This document shows positions 7,988 through 16,780 of a stretch of DNA of 64,000 bases, piece after piece. Positions within the stretch are counted from its first letter, which is position 1. Each line of letters begins with the position of its first letter. The stretch is from Solimicrobium sp040544425. GTDB lineage: Bacteria; Pseudomonadota; Gammaproteobacteria; Burkholderiales; Burkholderiaceae_D. A program made the translations under genes and the position numbers. The notes below the pieces were generated by a model that made no database searches, was not told the origin of the DNA, and was given only the letters and a program-made list of their open reading frames with translations. Where the stretch lies: positions 124,001 through 188,000 of the forward strand of contig JBEONO010000007.1 in NCBI GenBank assembly GCA_040544425.1, given 5' to 3'.

Positions 7988-9139
7988 TCAATGGGAATTT
8001 TTCTGATGGCGGTCCAGCAAAGCCTGAATAATCCTCGCACTGGCCTGCCCATCCCCATACGGATTATGCGCGAAACTCATTTCCTGATAAGCCGCTTCAT
8101 CTTCCAGCAAGGTGGAGACGCTGTTGAAGATCGTATCGACATCCGTTCCAACCAGGCGCACGGTACCGGCTGCGACAGCTTCCGGTCTTTCGGTGGTATC
8201 ACGCATCACCAGCACGGGCTTGCCCAGTGACGGTGCTTCTTCCTGAATTCCGCCCGAGTCGGTCAGGATGATGTGCGAACGCATCATCAGGAACACGAAG
8301 GGCAGGTAATCCAGCGGCTCGATCAGATGAACATTCGACAGGCCGCTCAAGAGACGTTTGACCGGGTCCTGCACGTTTGGATTCAGATGGACCGGGTAGA
8401 CGAAATCGACATCGGGATATTTTTCAGCCAGCAGACTGAGGGCTTTGCAAATGCGCTCGAAGCCATCGCCGAAATTTTCGCGACGATGTCCGGTGATCAG
8501 CACCAGTTTTGACTGGTCACGCAAAAAGCTGAAGCGCTGCGCCTGTTGCTGGTTCAGTTCGGGGGAGGTTTCAAATTTATCTTTGACCATCAACAGCGCA
8601 TCGATCACGGTGTTGCCGGTGACGGTGATATTGTTGGCCTGGACATTTTCCTTGAGCAGATTCGACTGCGATTCGGAAGTTGGCGCAAAGTGGATATTGG
8701 CCAGCACGCCGGTCAGACGCCGGTTGCCTTCTTCCGGCCAAGGCGAATAAATATTCCCGGTGCGCAGACCCGCTTCGACATGACCGATGGCGATGCGCTG
8801 ATAGTAGGCGGCCAGCGATGCACAAAACGTGGTCGAGGTGTCGCCGTGTACCAGCACGAAGTCCGGTTTGAATTCGGCGTATACCTTGGCGATGTTCTGC
8901 AAAATTTCCGTGGTGATCGAATTGAGATCCTGACCCGGTTTCATGATGTTCAGATCGAAGTCGGGTTTAATCTCAAACAGTTCCAGTACCTGATCGAGCA
9001 TCTGGCGATGCTGGGCGGTGACACAGACTTTGCTGTCGATTTCCGGATGGGTAGCCAGTTGACGAACCAGCGGCGCCATTTTAATGGCTTCCGGGCGCGT
9101 GCCGAATACGGTGAGGACTTTCATCTTGGCTGTGGTCAT
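7988..9139 (-). CDS. wecB: UDP-N-acetylglucosamine 2-epimerase (non-hydrolysing)
   Basis: Interconverts UDP-GlcNAc and UDP-ManNAc in the cytoplasm. The 383-residue length is standard. Diagnostic motifs are VFGTRPEAIKMAPLV at the N-terminus, HGDTSTTFCASLAAYY, GHVEAGLRTGNIYSPWPEE, and LTDSGGIQEEAPSLGKPVL near residue 290, which forms the UDP-binding site. It lies 12 bases downstream of wecC, and the two together convert UDP-GlcNAc into UDP-ManNAcA for the polysaccharide. An alternative start at 9124 lacks a better ribosome site. Confidence 0.95.
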   Translation of the reverse strand: MTTAKMKVLTVFGTRPEAIKMAPLVRQLATHPEIDSKVCVTAQHRQMLDQVLELFEIKPDFDLNIMKPGQDLNSITTEILQNIAKVYAEFKPDFVLVHGDTSTTFCASLAAYYQRIAIGHVEAGLRTGNIYSPWPEEGNRRLTGVLANIHFAPTSESQSNLLKENVQANNITVTGNTVIDALLMVKDKFETSPELNQQQAQRFSFLRDQSKLVLITGHRRENFGDGFERICKALSLLAEKYPDVDFVYPVHLNPNVQDPVKRLLSGLSNVHLIEPLDYLPFVFLMMRSHIILTDSGGIQEEAPSLGKPVLVMRDTTERPEAVAAGTVRLVGTDVDTIFNSVSTLLEDEAAYQEMSFAHNPYGDGQASARIIQALLDRHQKNSH

Positions 9140-9151
9140 GGGTAATCCGGA

Positions 9152-10498
9152 TTATTGGTTATAGCTGCTGCCGACGGCATCGATCAAGATCACGTGCTTG
9201 CCGAGTTTTTCCTTGATGCCTTTGAACTCCTGATGATTCACCAGCAGCACCACGATATCAGCATTCAATACGCCCTGTTCGAAGATTGACGACAGGGCAT
9301 GCGCGTTCAGACTCTTCGGCAGCGCGGCAATATTCGGTTCAACCAGTTTCAGTTGGACATCCATGGTCGAGGCAAATTCCTGCACGATGTGCAAGGCTGA
9401 ACTTTCCCGCAAATCTTCCACGGGCGGTTTGATCGACAGACCCAACACAAATTCTTCCACGATGTGCAAGGCCGGACTTTCACGCAGATCGTCGATATTC
9501 GGTTTGAATGACAGACCAAGAAAGGCGATGGTGATTGCCGAGGTTTTCTTGCCCTGCGCAACCAGACCGGCGACTGCTTCGTGAATTTTACCGAGCACCC
9601 ATTTCGGTTTGTGATCATTGACTTCACGCGCGGCGCGGATCAGTTTTGCCTGTTCCGGTGTCTTGTGCACGATAAACCACGGATCGACCGCAATACAGTG
9701 TCCGCCAACGCCAGCGCCCGGTTGCAAAATATTGACGCGCGGATGACGGTTCGCCAGTTTGATCAATTCCCAGACGTTGATGTCGAGCTTGTCGGCAATT
9801 AAGGACAGTTCATTGGCAAAGGCGATGTTGACGTCACGGAAGGCATTTTCGGCCAGCTTGCTCATTTCAGCGGTACGTACATTGGTAAACAATAACTGAC
9901 CCTGCACGAAAATCTGATAGACCTGCGCCGCACGCTGGGAGCATTCCGGGGTAATGCCGCCGATGATGCGATCATTGTCGACCAGCTCATGCACCACGCG
10001 ACCCGGCAATACCCGTTCCGGGCAATACGAGATGTGGATATCGATATCGGTTTGTCCGTCAATCGGGAATTTCAGATCGGGCCGTGCTTCGGCCAGCCAG
10101 TGCATCATCTTTTCGGTGGTGCCAACCGGCGAAGTCGATTCGAGGATGACGATATTCCCTTTTTGCAGGACCGGCGCAATCGATTTCGCGGCAGACTCAA
10201 CGTAGGCCAGATCCGGTTCGTAGTCGTTCTTGAACGGGGTCGGCACCGCGATCAGGAATGCGTCTGCCGGTTCTGGTTTGGTGGTGGCGCGCAGATATCC
10301 CTCTTTGACCGAGGCGTGCACGAGCATATCCAGTTCAGGTTCGACGATATGGATCTTGCCGGCGTTAATCGTGTCCACCGCGTGCTGGTTGACGTCCACG
10401 CCAACCACTTTGATTTTGCGCGATGCAAACATGGCCGCTGTTGGCAGTCCGATATAACCTAAGCCAATTACCGAGATGGTCTGGATTTGCTTGTTCAT
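9152..10498 (-). CDS. wecC: UDP-N-acetyl-D-mannosamine dehydrogenase with internal duplication
   Basis: Oxidises UDP-ManNAc to UDP-ManNAcA with NAD. The Rossmann motif SVIGLGYIGLP is at residue ~8 and the catalytic cysteine lies in GAGVGGHCIAVDPWF. The conserved C-terminal motif FLGLSFKPNIDDLRES (residues ~326-350) is immediately followed by a diverged second copy, VLGLSIKPPVEDLRES (~351-375), an in-frame 75-bp tandem duplication. At 448 residues the protein is about one unit longer than WecC of E. coli (~420). The start at 10498 has GGGA 5 bases upstream; the frame is open to 10621 but that extension looks non-coding. Confidence 0.93.
   Translation of the reverse strand: MNKQIQTISVIGLGYIGLPTAAMFASRKIKVVGVDVNQHAVDTINAGKIHIVEPELDMLVHASVKEGYLRATTKPEPADAFLIAVPTPFKNDYEPDLAYVESAAKSIAPVLQKGNIVILESTSPVGTTEKMMHWLAEARPDLKFPIDGQTDIDIHISYCPERVLPGRVVHELVDNDRIIGGITPECSQRAAQVYQIFVQGQLLFTNVRTAEMSKLAENAFRDVNIAFANELSLIADKLDINVWELIKLANRHPRVNILQPGAGVGGHCIAVDPWFIVHKTPEQAKLIRAAREVNDHKPKWVLGKIHEAVAGLVAQGKKTSAITIAFLGLSFKPNIDDLRESPALHIVEEFVLGLSIKPPVEDLRESSALHIVQEFASTMDVQLKLVEPNIAALPKSLNAHALSSIFEQGVLNADIVVLLVNHQEFKGIKEKLGKHVILIDAVGSSYNQ
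9374..9523 (-). repeat. 75-bp tandem duplication inside wecC
   Basis: Two adjacent 75-bp units, 9449-9523 (canonical motif) and 9374-9448 (second copy). They share most bases, for example the plus-strand word CACGATGTGCAAGG occurs in both, but have clearly diverged. Both stay in frame and each encodes a GLxxKPxxxDLRESxALHIVxEF unit. Confidence 0.9.
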
Positions 10499-10610
10499 TT
10501 TTTTCCCGTTTATCAAATTTTTAAAATACATAAAATCCGGCACTTCATGACGCAACGAAAGCCGATGATGATGGTGGACTGATATTTTCAGCGTCTTGTT
10601 TTGGCGCGGT

Positions 10611-11627
10611 TTATTTTGCAACCTTCAGTATCGTGTTCTTGATCAGCTCGTAGGCCGCTTTTCCCTTTTCCAGCAAGTCGCGATTGGCGGGTTTTTTGGC
10701 GGCCGATTCCAGCACGTGCAAGACTTGTTCTGCAGTGAGATTGGGTTGATGTACGTACGCACCGATTTCGATCAGATGCCGATCTACGTCGAGCAAATCG
10801 GCCTGATAAACCGAAATGGTCGGCACGCCCATGACCGCCATTTCCCGGGTCATGGTTCCGCCTGCGCCGATAAACAGATCGCAATGCGGGACGATGTCAT
10901 AAATATCCAGGGCCTTCTCAGCCACCTGAATGCCGTCGAACTTCTTGTCCTTGTAATGCACGGCCTGCGCATTGCCGCGCGGCAGTAATACGATGTCAAC
11001 CTTGTCTTTCAGTTGGATGATCAAATCATCGAGAAAATTGCGGCTTTCCTTGTAGTAGTGCGCGGTCCATGGCTCGGTCCGGATATAGATTTTTTTGCGT
11101 TCCTGCCTCTCGACCTTCGCCGGCAGGCGCTGTTCCAGTTCCCACAAGAAGATGCCTTCCTTGACGCCGGGGTAGTGCACAATTTTTCTGGGGTCGGCAA
11201 GCTGGTACTTGAGTCGTTCGCTGGGAAGAAATTCCGGCACCATGATGACATTGGCGAACAGATAGGCAGCTGAATTGGCCACGGCATGTTCGTTATCGTT
11301 GAGATACACCGACGGTGCGCCGCAGAGCCGGGCAACGATGGGCAAATGATAGGAGCATTGGGCAACGGCGACATCGACGTTTTTCTTGGAGATATATCGA
11401 TACAGTTGCCAGACGCGGATTGGATAACCCATCAGTTTGGTCCAGAACTTTCCGCCGTAATGCAGACCGATTACTTCATACTTGAAGCCATGCAGGTCGA
11501 GCAGTTCGACGGTGTTGGCCAAGGGCCGGCAGGTGATGATGACTTCGTGTTCTTTTTCCAATTCGCGGATCATGGCTGCGAACATATTGATGTGGGGGGA
11601 GTTTGTTAATTCGAACCAAATTCGCAT
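10611..11627 (-). CDS. DUF354 family protein, predicted glycosyltransferase
   Basis: The 338-residue protein opens MRIWFELTNSPHINMFAAMI, the typical start of DUF354 proteins. It continues with HEVIITCRPLANTVELLD and a C-terminal GAGGTMTREMAVMGVPTISVYQA stretch like the donor-binding loop of GT-B glycosyltransferases and the WecB fold. The family is found in surface polysaccharide loci but is poorly characterised. It is the first gene of a leftward operon ahead of wecC and wecB, so a role in transferring or processing an N-acetylated sugar is likely; the exact reaction is unknown. Confidence 0.8.
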   Translation of the reverse strand: MRIWFELTNSPHINMFAAMIRELEKEHEVIITCRPLANTVELLDLHGFKYEVIGLHYGGKFWTKLMGYPIRVWQLYRYISKKNVDVAVAQCSYHLPIVARLCGAPSVYLNDNEHAVANSAAYLFANVIMVPEFLPSERLKYQLADPRKIVHYPGVKEGIFLWELEQRLPAKVERQERKKIYIRTEPWTAHYYKESRNFLDDLIIQLKDKVDIVLLPRGNAQAVHYKDKKFDGIQVAEKALDIYDIVPHCDLFIGAGGTMTREMAVMGVPTISVYQADLLDVDRHLIEIGAYVHQPNLTAEQVLHVLESAAKKPANRDLLEKGKAAYELIKNTILKVAK

Positions 11628-11945
11628 GGATTTCTCAATTTATCTATTTTGTTAAAACGCTCAACGGCTATTTTTTTTGAAAATTTTAAAGACTAATTGT
11701 TTCAAGGGTATTTTCGACCCACTCAGCCAATACAGCTATTTCAAGCGCCTGTTGGGCTGGCGGAGCCTCATCTCTGCTCGGCGTTTATTAGCGCAAGATC
11801 ATAGCGCAAATGGGTTTATCTGCGGTGATTTGCTGCTGTTTTGTTGATGTTACCCTATGATTTTATTGATCTTTTTCCTACTTTTGTACGGATACAACAG
11901 ATTGTCGCAATTTGGGTATCTGGAGGTATTGATTAGAAATAAAGG
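11628..11945. other. 318-bp intergenic region, leader of the DUF354-wecC-wecB operon
   Basis: AT-rich non-coding sequence between two leftward genes. It should hold the promoter of the wec operon and the end of the heparinase-like transcript. I found no convincing -35/-10 pair or terminator hairpin by eye. Confidence 0.4.
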
Positions 11946-14180
11946 CTAATTGGGTATGCTCACCTGTTGTTTGCCCACCTGCAAAACGCCTGTCTGTTCG
12001 CCCGCAACGAAGCTGATCGTTGGATTTTTGCAGCCTATGTCCAGCACAGTCAGGAATGTCGCCGATTTGGCGGGATGGTCGGTGACGAAGGCAGCATGGT
12101 CTTCAAATTTGTCTTTGTCGGGTTTGGGTCCGGTTATTTTTTTGAAGTGCACGCCGTCAGTCAGGACCGGCCTGATACAGACCGACTCGTCACCGTTCCT
12201 GATCGAGATGGTGCCCTGATCGTCCTTGCCAATCGGCACAACGGCATGCATATTCCATTCGAACTGGTGTTCCTTGTCCGCGCTGAGATGATCCAGAATT
12301 ACGACGGCATCGGCAGCGCGCAGGTACCATATTTTCCGAATGGCCGAAGTTAACAGGCCACCATACGAAGCTGTTGCGTCGCCTGCAGCATAGTCCATAT
12401 CGGCATTACTCGAAAAGTCGGTGACCTTGCCATTGTTGGACAGCGTCTCTTCGTAACCGGCAATGTTTTGACCAATGCCGTTATCGACGGTGATGGCATT
12501 ATGCGATTTGGTCTGGCGGTACCAGGATTGTGACAGCGGTGACCCGTACCAGTCATACCAGCCGGTTTCGGATAATAAGGCAATCCCGGATTTGGTCAAT
12601 ACAAATCCATTCTGATCGCCCTGACTGTGATCAAACGAACCATAGGGACTGGACTTGAAATACACGGAAGTTCGATTTTTGTCGGCCAGATTGCTGTGCA
12701 TTGCCACCCAGCCGATACTTGGATACAGGGCTGCATTTGGCGGCGGATGAGTGCCTGTGACTTGTGCTGCCGGAAGCGGATACTCGGCTTCCAGCAAGGC
12801 GATCGGATCCTGTTTTGCGGCGACGGCATTGACATACCAGGCTGCCTCTGGCGTGGCAACGCGCGACACGAAGGAGGTGAGGTCGGAAAATTCCGGCGTT
12901 TCTTCATGGCCATCGCCGAACAGGTTAATCCTGCTGCCAGGGGGAACGAAATGAATCAGGAAGTTGGTAAATCCAATCGTCCAGGGCTTGGCAAACAGGT
13001 TGATTCCGGTTGCGTACTTAAGAGGTTGCCAGGTTCTTAAGGCGAAGAACGCCGCATATTGGGCATAACTGGTTCCATTGGCAAATCCGCCTTCCGGTCC
13101 GCTCCAGGCCATGACCCAGCTGCTGTAATCGCGTACCGCAAAGTTGAACCAGGCGCTGGCGGCGGGAATATCGCCCAGGGACAAGGTTGCAATCAGTGCC
13201 AGATAGCTGAGGTTGGTGCCGCCTATCGAATCCAGAGGATATTGATCGATTTTGACCGAGCCTTCGGTGAAGTCGTTATAGATCTGGTTGCCGCGAATGG
13301 TGACGTTGGCCAGCCAGATATTGCGGGATTTTTGATCCAGGCTCGGGCCCAGGATATCGATCGCCTTGACAAGTGCCAGCGCAATCGAACGCGTTGCCTG
13401 AACCTGATTGACGAAGCTGGTTGGGCCGGTGGGCTCCAGTGCGGCCAGCTGATTGCCAAGTTGAATCGCATCTTCAAGAAAACGTTGCTCTTTCGTCAGG
13501 TGGTATAACAATGCCGCAGCTTCGAGCTGTCGTTCTGCCCCAAAGATCTTCGATCGGATTGCAGTCATTTGTGCCGCATAGGGGGCGTCAATTTTGCCTG
13601 GCATCCTCAGTGGCCAGTCCTTGTCGCGGATAGCGATGTGCAAATTTGCTACCAGATCGACTTCCTTGGTAAGTTTGTCCAGACTGGACTGTCGATCTGA
13701 CTGGATTGCCTTACTCCAGCTGTCCGCTTCAATAAAGTCCGCAGGAAGCATACGCGGGCGCTTGCGACTTAGAACGGTCGCGGTTAGCGCTGCATTGTCG
13801 GCAACTTCAAATAATGCCGACTCGGGTCCAATTATAAAGGGCCGTTCTTTGGACCAGTCCTGATGTGATACGGGTGTAACACGCCACGTGTAAGATCCAT
13901 TTTTAAACGCACTGGCTGGCAAATACCAGTTGGTTGTAGTTTTAAAAGTGTTGGTAATTAAGCCATTTGATTTGACTTCGACCAAATAGGTATCCGGACT
14001 GTTTGTATATTGTGACCATGAAAAGGTCGGCGGATTTTGCGCCTGGATGGCCGGACTGTTTGGCAGTGCCCGCACTGCCAGAGCATTGTCAGAGGCGGAC
14101 CAGTCGGCAGAAGCGTCGTTGCAGGAAACCAGCGAGAACACGGTAATCAAAGACAGAATCCGGGCAAATCTCTTTTTCAT
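11946..14180 (-). CDS. heparinase II/III-like lipoprotein (DUF4962 + Hepar_II_III)
   Basis: A 744-residue secreted protein. MKKRFARILSLITVFSLVSC is a lipoprotein signal, with the lipobox cysteine at residue ~20. Next comes a DUF4962-type N-terminal domain (LPNSPAIQAQNPPTFSWSQY), an alpha/alpha-barrel middle (GGFANGTSYAQYAAFFALRTW) and a C-terminal beta-sandwich with FDHSQGDQNGFVLTKSGIAL, the usual H/Y-containing heparinase II/III region. Such enzymes are polysaccharide lyases for uronate-containing glycans. In this locus it may trim or release the locus's own ManNAcA-containing polymer (inference). An in-frame start at 14192 is possible; neither has a clear ribosome site. Confidence 0.82.
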   Translation of the reverse strand: MKKRFARILSLITVFSLVSCNDASADWSASDNALAVRALPNSPAIQAQNPPTFSWSQYTNSPDTYLVEVKSNGLITNTFKTTTNWYLPASAFKNGSYTWRVTPVSHQDWSKERPFIIGPESALFEVADNAALTATVLSRKRPRMLPADFIEADSWSKAIQSDRQSSLDKLTKEVDLVANLHIAIRDKDWPLRMPGKIDAPYAAQMTAIRSKIFGAERQLEAAALLYHLTKEQRFLEDAIQLGNQLAALEPTGPTSFVNQVQATRSIALALVKAIDILGPSLDQKSRNIWLANVTIRGNQIYNDFTEGSVKIDQYPLDSIGGTNLSYLALIATLSLGDIPAASAWFNFAVRDYSSWVMAWSGPEGGFANGTSYAQYAAFFALRTWQPLKYATGINLFAKPWTIGFTNFLIHFVPPGSRINLFGDGHEETPEFSDLTSFVSRVATPEAAWYVNAVAAKQDPIALLEAEYPLPAAQVTGTHPPPNAALYPSIGWVAMHSNLADKNRTSVYFKSSPYGSFDHSQGDQNGFVLTKSGIALLSETGWYDWYGSPLSQSWYRQTKSHNAITVDNGIGQNIAGYEETLSNNGKVTDFSSNADMDYAAGDATASYGGLLTSAIRKIWYLRAADAVVILDHLSADKEHQFEWNMHAVVPIGKDDQGTISIRNGDESVCIRPVLTDGVHFKKITGPKPDKDKFEDHAAFVTDHPAKSATFLTVLDIGCKNPTISFVAGEQTGVLQVGKQQVSIPN

Positions 14181-14629
14181 AAAATAATGCATGGTTAGTT
14201 TTTCTGTTGAATTTATGTTGATGTGAAATGGCTGATTCTTTTAGTTTGGTCGTCATTCTGACATGACCAACCTGCTTTAGTCTGACAAAATTCGTTCAAT
14301 ATGGATGCAGTAAATATTGAAAAGGCCGTTGAGATGATATTTAAGCTGCAATGAATAATATGGCTAGGTTTTTTGATAATTGAATCGATTGCCAAAATCG
14401 TGTGGCTCGAAAAGCCATGAGCCATGAAATTCGCCCTGTCGGTTTTTTGCTCTGGCGCATGATTGGATAACCTACAACCGTTTTTGCGGAAAAACACTGT
14501 ATAGTTCGCGTTCAATAAAAAGGGGCTGGTTTGATAATGTTTAACGTTGGCGTGACGCCCTGGAATCTTGCGAATGTGCGGAGATTGCCTTGCGAACTAC
14601 ATTGCCGTTTTTAGGAAGAAATTCAGAGC
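14181..14629. other. 449-bp intergenic region between divergent genes
   Basis: AT-rich spacer between the leftward heparinase-like gene and the rightward deacetylase-glycosyltransferase gene; promoters for both should lie here. A 100-codon minus-strand frame (14213-14515) shows no protein-like features. No clear operator or hairpin was found by eye. Confidence 0.4.
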
Positions 14630-16780
14630 ATGCCTCGAAATGCAAGATTAAGATATTTTTTGGGTGAGCTGTTCGGCTACACCTTGATCTACAGCGGTGT
14701 TGCCCGTTGGTTTTTAAGTCGACGACTGGCTCGAGGTGAGATAACCGCTTTTTATTTGCATGATCCCAAAAAAGAAATTTTTGAAAAGCTGATGTTGCAG
14801 GCCCGGAAATGGGGCTTTGAATTTATCAATGATCAACAATTAATTGATCATCTGGACGGAAAACTGATTTCAAATAAACCGTTGTTGCATATTTCGGTTG
14901 ATGATGGCTGGAAAAGAAATCTGACCAACGTCGCCGATTTTGCTGAAAGCAATGGCATACCGATTTCGTATTTTATTTCTACTGAGCCGCTGGTTTCAGG
15001 TCAGTTTTGGTGGGCAAATTTGAAAGAAGGCTCGACGGTCGAACGCATGATGACCGTCCCCAATCATGAACGCATCAAATTCCTGGACGCGCGGCCAGTT
15101 GATGAAACTGCAGATTTTGTTCGTGATGCTTTGACGCGAGACCAACTTAGAGCGCTGTCGGAAATGAGCCATGCGACAATTGGAAATCATTCGCATACTC
15201 ATCCGATGCTGGCGAATTGTTCCGATTGTGAAGTCGAGTTTGAAATTAAAGAAGCACACGATCAGCTGGCCGGGATCACCAATAAAAAAATAACCAGTTT
15301 CGCTTACCCCAGTGGCTCGGTCAACACGCACGCACAAGCAGTTCTGAAAAGTCTGGGTTATGCCATCGCCTACTTCGTTGAGCCGCGCGGCATTTTGCCC
15401 AACGAACCGAACCGTTACGAGATACCGCGGTTTTCCGATAATTTGCGCGGTGGCTATGCTGAAAATTTTTGTCGATTGATAGGTCTGTGGCAATCCAAAT
15501 ACAATATTTTTGGGAAGAAATTGCTGTTAACGTACAAAGGAACAGACGCTGTGCATGTGACCCCATCCAGGCTGATCAAGCTGATTCAGTTTATTCCAGA
15601 GCCGAATACGACATTTCGGGTGGATGTGGTTTCCCTTTTCGGCAAATACCTGCCGCGCAATGGTGTCGATTGTCGGCTGATTGGATCAGTTGCTAACGGC
15701 GCTGTTGGGCAAACCGGAAAATTGCAGGCGATGAAGAATCGGATCAGCCGGGAATTGGTGTATTGGAAAACGCTTGTTTCGACCCTGTCGACAGCGGATA
15801 AAACCAATTGCGATCTGATTCAGGTGCGCGATCAGGTTTTTGTAGGTCTGATTTCACTGTGTGCGGCGCGACTGAAAGGCATCCCTTTCTGTTACTGGAT
15901 GTCCTTCGTCATGGCCGAGGCGCGCATAGAAATTGCGTCCGAAAAACTGAAGCAGTCGTTCAGCCTCAGGCAATGTCTGGTGTTGACCAAGGGGCTGTTG
16001 GAAAAATTCGTGCTCTATAAAATTTTATTACCCAACGTAAGTCACGTATTTGTCCAGAGCGACGCAATGTCACTGCATGTTCAGAAAGAAGGCGTCCCGG
16101 CAGAAAAAATTACTGCCGTGCCGATGGGCGTTGATACTGAAAAATTTGTCGCGCAGGATTTGAGCGGCGAGCGTCCGCAAAGATGGGGCTCTGCACCAGT
16201 GATCGCATATTTGGGAACGCTGACAAAATCGAGGAAAATTGAAACCTTGATCGATGCGTTTGAACTGGTTAAGCAAACGGTGCCGGACGCATTGCTGGTG
16301 TTGATCGGGGCGTCGGATTCCAGGCAGGACGATGAGGAAATACTGGGCTATGCCCGTAAAAAAGGACTGGCGAATTCTTTCGAATTGACTGGCTGGTTGC
16401 CCTCCGACCAGGCATTGAAATTATTGGTTCGGTCAGACGTTGCCGTTTCCTTTATCCCGCGCAATCAAATGTACGATCTCAGTTCGCCGACCAAATTGCT
16501 GGAATATCTGGCGGCCGGTATACCCTGTGTTGCCAATGACAGCCCAGACCAGGTGCATGTGCTTGAGCATAGCAGGGCTGGATGGCTGGTCAACAGCACC
16601 ATACCGGCGATGGCAGACGCACTGATCGAAATTTTACAAGACCCTGCTGCGGCAAGACAGCGCTCGTCAGCCGGCCCCGAATATATCGAAGCAAACCGAA
16701 GTTATCGCGTGCTGGCCGAAATGGTCGCGCGACAGTACCGGAAATTGATTCAACCTGCGGTTGGAGCCTGGCGTGAATAA
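14630..16780 (+). CDS. fusion: polysaccharide deacetylase + GT4 glycosyltransferase
   Basis: A 716-residue two-domain protein. Residues ~1-300 are a NodB-type polysaccharide deacetylase: metal-binding HISVDDGWK (residues ~86-94), the GNHSHTHPM histidine motif (~184-192) and FAYPSGSVNTHA. Residues ~320-716 are a GT-B family 4 glycosyltransferase: VVSLFGKYLPRNGVD, VIAYLGTLTKSRKIETLIDA and the C-terminal SSPTKLLEYLAAGIPCVAND. It would deacetylate a sugar and transfer another in one polypeptide at the inner membrane (inference). A separate paralogue of the deacetylase half lies at 22221-23156. The stop overlaps the next gene's start. Confidence 0.9.
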   Translation: MPRNARLRYFLGELFGYTLIYSGVARWFLSRRLARGEITAFYLHDPKKEIFEKLMLQARKWGFEFINDQQLIDHLDGKLISNKPLLHISVDDGWKRNLTNVADFAESNGIPISYFISTEPLVSGQFWWANLKEGSTVERMMTVPNHERIKFLDARPVDETADFVRDALTRDQLRALSEMSHATIGNHSHTHPMLANCSDCEVEFEIKEAHDQLAGITNKKITSFAYPSGSVNTHAQAVLKSLGYAIAYFVEPRGILPNEPNRYEIPRFSDNLRGGYAENFCRLIGLWQSKYNIFGKKLLLTYKGTDAVHVTPSRLIKLIQFIPEPNTTFRVDVVSLFGKYLPRNGVDCRLIGSVANGAVGQTGKLQAMKNRISRELVYWKTLVSTLSTADKTNCDLIQVRDQVFVGLISLCAARLKGIPFCYWMSFVMAEARIEIASEKLKQSFSLRQCLVLTKGLLEKFVLYKILLPNVSHVFVQSDAMSLHVQKEGVPAEKITAVPMGVDTEKFVAQDLSGERPQRWGSAPVIAYLGTLTKSRKIETLIDAFELVKQTVPDALLVLIGASDSRQDDEEILGYARKKGLANSFELTGWLPSDQALKLLVRSDVAVSFIPRNQMYDLSSPTKLLEYLAAGIPCVANDSPDQVHVLEHSRAGWLVNSTIPAMADALIEILQDPAAARQRSSAGPEYIEANRSYRVLAEMVARQYRKLIQPAVGAWRE

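Noticed and set aside
12627..13508. Plus-strand frames opposite the heparinase-like gene
   Set aside because: Antisense shadows of a gene with clear domain matches; no plausible protein.
14213..14515. 100-codon minus-strand frame upstream of the heparinase-like gene
   Set aside because: No recognisable features and no ribosome site; placed in a region that must hold two divergent promoters.
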